The notes under the pieces are model-generated. The model was given only the letters and a program-made list of their open reading frames with translations. It was not told the origin of the DNA and did no database searches. A program made the position numbers and the translations under genes. A stretch of DNA of 64,000 nucleotides from Natronorubrum texcoconense (lineage in GTDB: Archaea > Halobacteriota > Halobacteria > Halobacteriales > Natrialbaceae), in contig NZ_FNFE01000005.1 of NCBI RefSeq assembly GCF_900100335.1, positions 62,001 to 126,000 of the forward strand, written 5' to 3'. Of the stretch, positions 18,399 through 26,008 are shown piece after piece (within the stretch, counting starts at the first letter, position 1; every line of letters begins with the position of its first letter).

Positions 18399-19634
18399 AT
18401 GCCGAACTACCGGACGCTACACGATCCGAACGCAGAGTATACGATGCGCGACCTCTCGGCGGAGACGATGAACTTAGACGCCGACCGCGGACCACGCGAT
18501 GTGGAGATCACGGACGTCCAGACGACGATGGTCGACGGCAACTACCCGTGGATCCTCGTTCGCGTCTACACGGACGCCGGACTGGTCGGAACGGGCGAGT
18601 CCTACTGGGGCGGCGGCGACGACGCGATCATCGAACGGATGACGCCGTTCCTCGTCGGCGAGAACCCGCTCGATATCGACCGACTGTACGAACACCTCAT
18701 CCAGAAGATGTCCGGCGAAGGCTCGATCTCGGGCAAGGTCGTCTCGGCCATCTCGGGCATCGAGATCGCGCTCCACGACGTCGCGGGCAAGATCCTCGAC
18801 GTTCCCGCGTACCAACTCGTCGGCGGGAAGTACCGCGACGAGGTCCGAATCTACTGTGACCTGCACACCGAGGACGAGGCCAACCCGGTCGCGTGTGCCG
18901 ACGAAGGCGAACGCGTCGTCGAAGAGTTGGGGTACGACGCCATCAAGTTCGACCTGGACGTTCCCTCCGGCCACGAGAAAGACCGCGCGAACCGCCACCT
19001 TCGCGGCCCCGAAATCGACCACAAGGTCGAGATCGTCCGCGAGGTCACCGAACGCGTCGGGGACAGAGCCGACGTGGCGTTCGACTGCCACTGGTCGTTC
19101 TCCGCCGGCTCCGCGAAACGACTCGCCCGCGAACTCGAGGCGTACGACGTCTGGTGGCTCGAGGACCCCGTGCCGCCGGAGAACCACGACGTCCAGCGCG
19201 AGGTCACCCAGTCGACGACGACGCCGATCACCGTCGGGGAGAACGTCTACCGGACCCACGGCCAGCGTCGGCTGCTCGAGGAACAGGCGGTGGACATCAT
19301 CGCGCCGGACCTGCCCCGCGTGGGCGGGATGCGCGAGACGCAGAAGGTAGCACAGCTCGCGGATCTCTACTACACGCCCGTGGCGATGCACAACGTCTCC
19401 TCGCCGATCGGGACGATGGCGTCCGCACAGGTCGCCGCAGCGATCCCCAACTCGCTGGCCGTCGAGTACCACTCCTACCAGTTGGACTGGTGGGAGGACC
19501 TGGTCGAGGAAGACAACCTCATCGAGAACGGGCGCATGGCGGTTCCCGAGAAACCGGGGCTCGGACTCACGCTCGATCTCGACGCGGTCGAGGAGTACAT
19601 GGTCGAGGGCGAGACTCTCTTCGATGAAGCGTAG
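18399..19634 (+). CDS. xacD: D-xylonate dehydratase, enolase (mandelate racemase) superfamily
   Basis: A 411-residue enolase-superfamily protein. The N-terminal cap domain includes GTGESYWGGGDD; the barrel has a Lys in AIKFDLDV and metal-binding acids in VAFDCHW, WWLEDPVP and TVGENVY, ending with a conserved HNVSSPIG. It fits the haloarchaeal xylonate dehydratase XacD, which makes 2-keto-3-deoxyxylonate. The ATG lies 27 bp from a TATA-like gatata, so the mRNA is probably leaderless. It lies 173 bp after xacF on the same strand with its own promoter. An L-arabonate activity is also possible. Confidence 0.88.
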   Translation: MPNYRTLHDPNAEYTMRDLSAETMNLDADRGPRDVEITDVQTTMVDGNYPWILVRVYTDAGLVGTGESYWGGGDDAIIERMTPFLVGENPLDIDRLYEHLIQKMSGEGSISGKVVSAISGIEIALHDVAGKILDVPAYQLVGGKYRDEVRIYCDLHTEDEANPVACADEGERVVEELGYDAIKFDLDVPSGHEKDRANRHLRGPEIDHKVEIVREVTERVGDRADVAFDCHWSFSAGSAKRLARELEAYDVWWLEDPVPPENHDVQREVTQSTTTPITVGENVYRTHGQRRLLEEQAVDIIAPDLPRVGGMRETQKVAQLADLYYTPVAMHNVSSPIGTMASAQVAAAIPNSLAVEYHSYQLDWWEDLVEEDNLIENGRMAVPEKPGLGLTLDLDAVEEYMVEGETLFDEA

Positions 19635-20522
19635 CTTCCTCGGGCTCACTGCGATCCGCTCAGCGGTGTTCGACGCGGCATAAGCCGACGTCATACTCGC
19701 GGAGTTCTGTCCGGGTCGTTCGGCGGGAGTAGCTCCGCCGAACACACGAACCGCCCCTCTCCCATAGCAACCCGGCCTTTTTCGGACGGTCTCGTGGTAC
19801 ACAGCGAAGCCGCCGATTCTTCAGATGTACAGCGCCGGTAGTCGCGACGCTGGATCGCCGTGACTGACACGACGGCCGACTATTGCAGCCCGTTTCTGCC
19901 GACGGTGTCCACGATGCCAACGTTCGCCAGCGTCAACGGGCTCACACCGTCGGCGCGGAAGCGAGATCGCCGTCGACGCCCACTCGTGACGACAGCTCCT
20001 CGAGTCGCACGGAATACTATTTTCCGCTACAGAACAGTATCTACCACTACAGAACAACACCTGCGTTATACACGGTATGCCACGACAGCCGTTGGCAATG
20101 TTCCGTGTCGACGGTACAACCGCTGAGTACGTGATTGGCGGTCTACTGAGCCGATTTTACTATCGCTTCGAGATACTCAGCCCTCCCTCTCGACTCGAGC
20201 CGTCGGCGAACGATCGATTACGCTCCACTGCTGTAACAGTCGGTTCGAACTACCGATAGACGTCTCATATTACAGCCGTACGTTTGTCACGGCACTGTTG
20301 CTAGCTTCCAGTCCGATCTCTCGAGGGGGCTACTAGCTACGTCAATCGACTGATTCACCGGACAACTCGTGAGAAGACGAATTAGTGTCGCAGCCTGACG
20401 AACATCTGTTCTGTGAGGGAGAACACTGTTCTCGTAACTAGTACGATCCGGAAGTATACTGAGAAATCGAGCCGAGAGGACCGACGCGAACGATTTTAAG
20501 CCCCGTTGACGGAATGAGGTGC
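19635..20522. other. 888-bp intergenic region with repeated motifs, no gene recognised
   Basis: No convincing coding frame is present; frames here are short and lack family features. It contains two direct copies of ctacagaaca at 20027-20036 and 20047-20056, exactly 20 bp apart. A reverse copy of the acagaaca core lies at 20407-20414, and a gagaac-act-gttctc palindrome at 20419-20433. The promoter of the second gfo6 gene lies at its right end. Confidence 0.6.
20419..20433 (+). promoter_or_regulatory. 15-bp palindrome upstream of the second gfo6 gene
   Basis: gagaac and gttctc flank act as perfect 6-bp arms. It lies about 60 bp upstream of the TATA-like ttttaa (20494-20499) of the gfo6 paralogue and overlaps a neighbouring gttct/agaac pair, suggesting a clustered binding site. 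Confidence 0.4.
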
Positions 20523-21605
20523 ATGGAAACTCGTTCCGTACTCGACCGGTTCGGAGAACGCGATTGGGAGACGGAGACCGACGGAACCGTCCGCTTCGCA
20601 CTGGTCGGTCTCGGCTGGTGGACCGTCGATGTCGTTATTCCCGCGATCGAGCAATCGGCGTCCTGCGAGACGACCGTCCTCGTCAGTTCCTCCGCAGAGA
20701 AAGCAAAGCGGCTGGCCGACCGACACGAAGTTTCCGAGGCGATCACCTACGACGACTTCCACGACGGCGCCGCGACCGATGCGTACGACGCGGTCTACGT
20801 CGGGACGCCGAACGCGTACCACCTCGAGTACGTCGAGACCGCCGCCGAACTCGGCAAGGCCGTCCTCTGTGAGAAGCCCCTCGAGGCGACCGTCGAACGC
20901 GCCGAACGACTCGTCGAGGCCGCCGAGGACGCCGATATTCCGCTGATGACGGCCTACCGGATGCAGACCGAACCTGCCGTCAGGCGAGCGAAAGAACTCA
21001 TCGAGGACGGTTTCGTCGGCGAGCCGACTCACGTCTACGGCAACAACACCCAGCCGATCCTCGAGATGAATCCGGATCCCGACCAGTGGCGGCTCGATCC
21101 CGACGTCACCGGCTACGGCACCTCCGTGATGGATCTCGGAATCTACCCGATCAACACCGCGCGATTCCTCCTCGAGCGCGATCCCGTGCGGGTGAGCGCG
21201 CGGATGGCTTCCTCGCACGAGGCGTTCGAGGACGTTCCCGATCAGACGGCGACGTTTACACTCACGCTCGAGGGTGATCTGCCGCTGGTCTGTACGACCA
21301 GCCAGCACGCTCAGCAGGATACGCAGCTCAAGATCATCGGCACCGAGGGAACGATCGAACTCACGCCCGCGTTCCACGGTGAGGCGACGCTTCACCTCTC
21401 GTCGGGGAGCCTCCGTGCGACGATCGAGGATACCGACTACGGCGCCGTCGAGGAGATGCGCGAGGAGTTTGCTTACTTTGCCGATCGCGTCGAAAGCGGT
21501 GCGCCGATCCTCCCCGACGGCCGCCACGGACTCGCGGATATGCGAACGATCCGAGCGATCCACGAGGCCGCCGAGTACGACGGCCCAATCGATATCGACC
21601 ACTGA
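20523..21605 (+). CDS. gfo6: Gfo/Idh/MocA oxidoreductase, D-xylose 1-dehydrogenase type (copy 2)
   Basis: An upstream ATG at 20514 is in frame. The ATG at 20523 is chosen because it is 26-27 bp from the TATA-like ttttaa at 20494-20499. The 360-residue protein keeps ALVGLGWWTVD, the EKP motif in LCEKPLEAT and MDLGIYPINTARF, and is clearly paralogous to the protein at 12495 over its whole length. It may be a second xylose dehydrogenase or act on another pentose such as arabinose. It is followed after 58 bp by a zinc dehydrogenase that has its own promoter. Confidence 0.85.
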   Translation: METRSVLDRFGERDWETETDGTVRFALVGLGWWTVDVVIPAIEQSASCETTVLVSSSAEKAKRLADRHEVSEAITYDDFHDGAATDAYDAVYVGTPNAYHLEYVETAAELGKAVLCEKPLEATVERAERLVEAAEDADIPLMTAYRMQTEPAVRRAKELIEDGFVGEPTHVYGNNTQPILEMNPDPDQWRLDPDVTGYGTSVMDLGIYPINTARFLLERDPVRVSARMASSHEAFEDVPDQTATFTLTLEGDLPLVCTTSQHAQQDTQLKIIGTEGTIELTPAFHGEATLHLSSGSLRATIEDTDYGAVEEMREEFAYFADRVESGAPILPDGRHGLADMRTIRAIHEAAEYDGPIDIDH

Positions 21606-21663
21606 TTCGGAGCCGGATCAGTCACTCCCATAGAATTATACTCGTCGCCGAAGGACGTGAGAT

Positions 21664-22707
21664 ATGCACGCACTTGCTAAAACGAGTCGGGAGTACGGAC
21701 GAATGGAACTCGTCGACCGCGAGCGTCCGGAGCCGGCACCTGATGAAGTGTTGATCGAAGTCGATTACGCGGGCCTCTGCGGCAGCGACGCGGGGATCTA
21801 CAAGTTCAAATCGGCATTCGAACGGATGTCGCTTCCCACGACCATCGGTCACGAGTACACCGGCCGCGTCGTCGACGTCGGTGAGAGCGTTACGATGTTC
21901 GAACTGGGCGATCGCGTCGTCGAGCGACCGATTCGTAGCTGTGGCACCTGCTATCAGTGTCAGATCGGCGAAGAAAACGTCTGCCAGGACGCGGTCATCA
22001 CCGGCGTCGACCACGACGGCGCGTACGCGGGATACATCGCCGTTCCCGAAACCGCGCTCCAACACGTCCCCAGCGACGTTGACCCCGAGCACGCCGCGCT
22101 CGTCGAACCGACGAGCATCGGCGCTCGAGCGGTCATCCGGAACTCGCGCGTCGGTGCCGGATCGCGCGTCATGGTCGCCGGCCCGGGACCGATCGGACTC
22201 CTGACGGCCCAGATTGCCGACGCCCAAGGCGGTGACGTCGTCGTCGCCGGCGTCAGCAGCGACACCAACTATCGGCTCCCACTCGCCGAGGAACTCGGCT
22301 TCCGAACGCTCAACGTCGAGGAACACGACCTCGAGACTGCCCGCGGAGAACTGACCGACGGCGTCGGTTACGACGTCGTCTTCGACACGACCGGCCACCC
22401 CTCCGGACTGACGATGGCCGTCGACGAGGTGCGAAAGGGCGGCCAGATCGTCATGGTTGGCCAGACGGGCGAGACGACGATGGAGTACTCGCCGCTCGTC
22501 CGCGCGGAGATCGACCTGCAGTGTTCCTACGCCTCGACTTGGGAGGACTTCGAGCGGTCGATGCGTCTCATCGAGCCCGGCGATGTCGACCTCGAGACGC
22601 TCCTCGATGATCGGTACTCGCTGCTCGAGGCCGACGAGGCGTTCGAAGCGTTCCTGGCGGGAGACACCTGCAAACCCGTCTTCGACGTTAGTGTGATGCG
22701 AGAGTAA
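21664..22707 (+). CDS. Zinc-dependent medium-chain alcohol/polyol dehydrogenase
   Basis: A 347-residue MDR-family enzyme. The catalytic zinc ligands lie in GLCGSD (Cys) and GHEYTGR (His-Glu); the structural zinc site is the four-Cys run CGTCYQCQIGEENVC at about residues 95-110. The Rossmann motif is VAGPGPIGLL. It resembles threonine, sorbitol or L-iditol dehydrogenases, so it should oxidise a polyol or reduce a keto-sugar. In this context it is a candidate for the unassigned fructuronate reductase step, but the sequence does not prove this. A TATA-like attata lies about 27 bp upstream of the ATG. Confidence 0.85.
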   Translation: MHALAKTSREYGRMELVDRERPEPAPDEVLIEVDYAGLCGSDAGIYKFKSAFERMSLPTTIGHEYTGRVVDVGESVTMFELGDRVVERPIRSCGTCYQCQIGEENVCQDAVITGVDHDGAYAGYIAVPETALQHVPSDVDPEHAALVEPTSIGARAVIRNSRVGAGSRVMVAGPGPIGLLTAQIADAQGGDVVVAGVSSDTNYRLPLAEELGFRTLNVEEHDLETARGELTDGVGYDVVFDTTGHPSGLTMAVDEVRKGGQIVMVGQTGETTMEYSPLVRAEIDLQCSYASTWEDFERSMRLIEPGDVDLETLLDDRYSLLEADEAFEAFLAGDTCKPVFDVSVMRE

Positions 22708-23334
22708 GTCGTTTTAGACGGCCGTTCTGACCACTTCGACGCGCTTTCCGTTCGAAACCTCGCCGCGCAGGTGATCATCGAGGCTGCCGAAGAGGCACTC
22801 ATCGAGCGTTCGGTCTTCACCGTACTGAGCGAGGGGAACGAGTCAGGAACACTGGTGCCTCTTCGGCCGACTGTCACCGAATTATTTAGTAGCCTCCGTC
22901 ACGTTGTCGAGAACGGGTCGTCAACAGTCGTCAGCCATCAGCCGCGTCTCGCCGTGATCACGAGCATCCCTACAGTCGTAGCTCGACGGATCGATGCTCC
23001 GACGACCCACTCTTCGAATTGGGCACTCTGAATCGCGGTGTTCGTAGGGCGGTTCGTTGTTTGTGGACGATCCATCGAGACCAGAGCAGCACATCGCCAC
23101 AGCTCTTGTGTACGCCGCTTGCGTCGCCGTCCGCTTCAAGGGGGTAACGGCCGTCGCCTTCGGTCCGCTCGAAACCAGCAGGTACGCGAATTTCCTTCTT
23201 GAGAGCGATCAGCGAGAGCTAGCGATCCGGTGTCGTGGTCTCCGACGACCGATGCAACTGCGTTCGAGAATGCACGCGTTGGTTCGACGATCGTCGTAGT
23301 AAGGTTTTAGTAATCAGCGATAGTGCGCTGTGCT
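22708..23334. other. 627-bp intergenic region, no gene recognised
   Basis: One open stretch continues after the dehydrogenase stop to about 23031, but it has no clear start signal or confident family match. The rest has no coding signature. The promoter of the zinc-ribbon gene (TATA-like ttttag at 23305-23310) is at the right end. The region may hold decayed coding DNA, since a pseudogene follows. Confidence 0.5.
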
Positions 23335-23436
23335 ATGAAGTACGAGTGTCCTCGTTGTACTCGAACGATCGCGGTGGATCAGCATCCTATGGGTTGCCCG
23401 GACTGCGGGTTTCTCCCGAAACACGGTGCCGACTAA
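23335..23436 (+). CDS. 33-residue zinc-ribbon (CPxC) microprotein
   Basis: A very short gene: ATG at 23335 and TAA at 23434-23436. It encodes 33 residues with two Cys pairs, CPRC near the N-terminus and CPDCG near residue 22, a typical small zinc ribbon. A TATA-like ttttag is centred 28 bp upstream of the ATG, matching the leaderless spacing of neighbours. Haloarchaea are known to encode many such small zinc-finger proteins, several of which affect growth or biofilm in Haloferax. Its target is unknown. It ends against the remnant of a beta-galactosidase gene on the opposite strand. Confidence 0.7.
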   Translation: MKYECPRCTRTIAVDQHPMGCPDCGFLPKHGAD

Positions 23437-24010
23437 CCCCCTACTGATTCCCGCTCCCAGAGCCGAACGCGCGTCGGAAGCCGCTCGACGTCGTCGACGA
23501 GGTGGTGCGTCGGGGCGACCAGCGCCCGATAGGTGGAGAGATCCGACTCGGACGTCACGACGTCGACGGTGACACCGTGAGCGCGCAGTGCCCGGTAGTA
23601 CGTCAGCGCGTGCTCCCAGTAGTCGAAGTCGGGGTGCATCGGTTGCTCTTCGAGCGCCCACAGGCTCTCGTAGTCGACGACGATGGCGACGTCGGCGGAC
23701 GGCTACGGACAGTCGAGGTCCGAGAGCGCCGAGAACTCCGCCGCGGCGTCCGCGGCACCCTCGTAGCCTCGAGCCGGTGAGCTGTCGGCGTACTGAGCAC
23801 CGCCCGCATCCCGTGGCCGCCGACGAGGTCGAGGACTTCATCGAGCCACTCGACGTCGAACGCGCCGGGTTCGGGTTCGATGCGTGACCAGGCGAACTCG
23901 CCCATGCGGACGTACTCGATACCGGCGTCGGCCATGTGCTGAACGTCGGTCTCCCACCGATCGCGCGGCCAGTGCTCCGGAAAGTAACAGACTCAGATGT
24001 GTATACCGAC
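23433..24010 (-). pseudogene. bga: Decayed GH42 beta-galactosidase (bga) remnant
   Basis: Reading the minus strand, VCYFPEHWPRDRWETDV continues into MADAGIEYVRMGEFAWSRIEPE and MRAVLSTPTA, the N-terminus of haloarchaeal GH42 beta-galactosidase. The frame then jumps directly to GYEGAADAAAEFSALSDLDC, a stop, then VDYESLWALEEQP and MHPDFDYWEHALTYYRALRAHG. These correspond to a part about 350 residues further on in Haloferax BgaH. So there is a large internal deletion, a frame change, an in-frame stop, a stop at the N-terminus (where ATC TGA GTC replaces an intact start) and a missing C-terminus. It cannot make active enzyme. Confidence 0.85.
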
Positions 24011-24112
24011 TGCACAGTCTTCGCTCTCGAAAGTCTTTGCTGCAGACTCCAGGGGGCTGTCAGTGCGCTCCCACCCAAAGAATATTAACGGTCGCTTTCG
24101 AACGTGTTTACC

Positions 24113-25309
24113 ATGAGTTCGATCGACTTTACTAGCGTGAGAAAGGTGTACGACGGTGAGATCGTCGCCGTCGACGGATTCGATCTCACGATCGAGAGCG
24201 GCGAGTTCCTGACGCTCGTGGGCCCGAGCGGTTCCGGGAAGTCGACGCTGCTGCGAATGGTCGCCGGCCTCGAGGATATCACCGACGGAACGATATCGAT
24301 CGGCGGGGAGACCGTCAACAAACTCCCGCCGCGTCACCGCGACATCGCGATGGTGTTCCAAAGCTACGCACTGTACCCCCACCTGAGCGTCCGCGAGAAC
24401 ATGGCGTTCGGTCTCAAACGATCGACCAATCTGTCCGACGAGGAGATCTACGAGCGCGTCGATGACGTCGCCGAACTCATGGGCATTCCCGAGTTACTCG
24501 ACGACCGACCGAAACAGCTCTCGGGCGGTCAGCAACAGCGCGTGGCGACCGGGCGGGCGATCGTCAGAGAGCCCGCCGTCTTCCTGTTCGACGAGCCGCT
24601 GTCGAACCTCGATGCGAAACTCCGTAAGCACATGCGAACCGAACTCCAGCGGATGCAACAGGAACTCGAGACCACGGCCATCTACGTTACCCACGACCAG
24701 GAGGAGGCGATGACGATGTCCGACCGAATCGCCATCCTCAATCACGGCGAACTCCAGCAGGTCGGCACGCCTCGAGACGTCTACAACCACCCGCGGAACC
24801 TGTTCGTCGCCCAGTTCATCGGCAGTCCGTCGATGAACGTCTTCGACGTGACCTACGAGCCGACGGACGACGGCGGCCGACTCGTCGGCGACGTCGACCT
24901 CGAGATCGACGCCGAACGAGCGGCCCAGATCGAGGACGCGACCACCGACGAGTTGAAACTCGGCGTCCGTCCCGAAGACGTCAGCGTCAGCCGGACGAGC
25001 AGCGAGGAACACGTCGCCGCCTACGTCGACATCATCGAGCCGCTGGGCGGACACGATCTGCTGTACTTCGAACTGGAAGACACCGGGAGTCTCGTCTCGA
25101 CGGAAGCCGCCACCCTCAGCGACGATGCGGCGCCGGAGACGGAGGTCCAAGAGCGCAAGGCGTTCATCGAACCCGAGTCGATCTCCGAGGACGCACACGA
25201 AGTGTTTCTGCACTTCGACCTCGAGCAGATCCACGTGTTCGACGCCGACACCGGTCTCAATGTCGCCCACCTCGATGAACTGGAACGGGAAATCGCCCCG
25301 TCTGCATAA
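24113..25309 (+). CDS. Sugar ABC transporter ATP-binding protein (MalK/UgpC type)
   Basis: The ATG at 24113 lies 28 bp from a TATA-like aatattaa and is preferred over 24104. The 398-residue protein has Walker A GPSGSGKST, signature LSGGQQQR, Walker B LFDEPLSNLD and H-loop VTHDQEEA. A C-terminal TOBE-type domain (LGVRPEDVSV) follows. It is the CUT1 sugar-importer ATPase and should serve the binding protein and two permeases at 28127-31550. A YIP1-type gene starts 6 bp after its stop. Confidence 0.9.
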   Translation: MSSIDFTSVRKVYDGEIVAVDGFDLTIESGEFLTLVGPSGSGKSTLLRMVAGLEDITDGTISIGGETVNKLPPRHRDIAMVFQSYALYPHLSVRENMAFGLKRSTNLSDEEIYERVDDVAELMGIPELLDDRPKQLSGGQQQRVATGRAIVREPAVFLFDEPLSNLDAKLRKHMRTELQRMQQELETTAIYVTHDQEEAMTMSDRIAILNHGELQQVGTPRDVYNHPRNLFVAQFIGSPSMNVFDVTYEPTDDGGRLVGDVDLEIDAERAAQIEDATTDELKLGVRPEDVSVSRTSSEEHVAAYVDIIEPLGGHDLLYFELEDTGSLVSTEAATLSDDAAPETEVQERKAFIEPESISEDAHEVFLHFDLEQIHVFDADTGLNVAHLDELEREIAPSA

Positions 25310-25315
25310 GCAACG

Positions 25316-26008
25316 ATGGGTCGCAACGCCAACGACGACCGTCGCCCCTCGAACTGGACGGTGATTCGACCGTGGCGCAAGCTCGTCCAATCGAACGATA
25401 TCGACGGGATGATTCGCGTGGTCCGACGGTACGGCTGGTTGCCGGCGCTGTTCGGACTCGCACTCCACTCGCTCGCTCGCGGTGCCTTCGAGTACCTCAG
25501 CGAGCCGTTTATCATCGTCGAAGGCTACGTCTTTCCCGGGTGGCCCGCGGCGCTCGTCGTCAACGTCCTCTTCGGCTCGTTCGTCGTCATCTTCTCGTGG
25601 TTTTGCTACTTCGGACTCGTCGGCGTCATCGCCGGCTTTCTCTCGGACGAGGAGGATATGGTCGCGGATATGTTCAAGTTCGGCGGCTATCTGACGGTCC
25701 TGTTCGCACCGGTCTTCCTCGTCGGCTCGGTGGTGATCGCGACCATCAGCGTTCCCGACGGCGTGAGCGCGGACGCGGCCGCACAGAACGGTGACGGCAC
25801 AGTCGAGTTCGCGACGACGGCGTACTCGTTCGTCTACGACTCGACGCAGATGCACGCGGTTCGCATCCTCAAGGCTACCGCCTGGGTCGTGACGGGATTC
25901 CTGCTATTGCCCGTCGTCCAACACCTGTACGACATTGACGAGAAACGAAGCGTCGTGAGCGTGCTGCCGGTGACGCTCGTCGGCGTGATCACCGCGTTCT
26001 TGCTCTGA
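25316..26008 (+). CDS. YIP1-type multi-pass membrane protein
   Basis: A 230-residue protein with about five hydrophobic helices (residues about 42-62, 75-108, 120-145, 180-203, 210-228) and a hydrophilic N-terminus of 35 residues. Helix layout and local motifs resemble YIP1-domain proteins found near archaeal transporters. It starts 6 bp after the sugar ATPase and is probably co-transcribed with it. Its stop codon abuts the stop of the antisense chaperonin gene with no spacer. A transporter accessory role is inferred from position only. Confidence 0.65.
   Translation: MGRNANDDRRPSNWTVIRPWRKLVQSNDIDGMIRVVRRYGWLPALFGLALHSLARGAFEYLSEPFIIVEGYVFPGWPAALVVNVLFGSFVVIFSWFCYFGLVGVIAGFLSDEEDMVADMFKFGGYLTVLFAPVFLVGSVVIATISVPDGVSADAAAQNGDGTVEFATTAYSFVYDSTQMHAVRILKATAWVVTGFLLLPVVQHLYDIDEKRSVVSVLPVTLVGVITAFLL

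Noticed and set aside
20231-20246. tRNA-like T-loop string ggttcgaac
   Set aside because: The flanking bases do not form a T stem and no acceptor, D or anticodon arms can be drawn around it.
22711-23031. Possible decayed sugar-phosphate lactonase/isomerase-like fragment after the zinc dehydrogenase
   Set aside because: A short stretch (IIEAAEEALIERSVFTVLSEG) faintly recalls 6-phosphogluconolactonase N-termini, but the rest does not align and there is no start signal, so no call is made.
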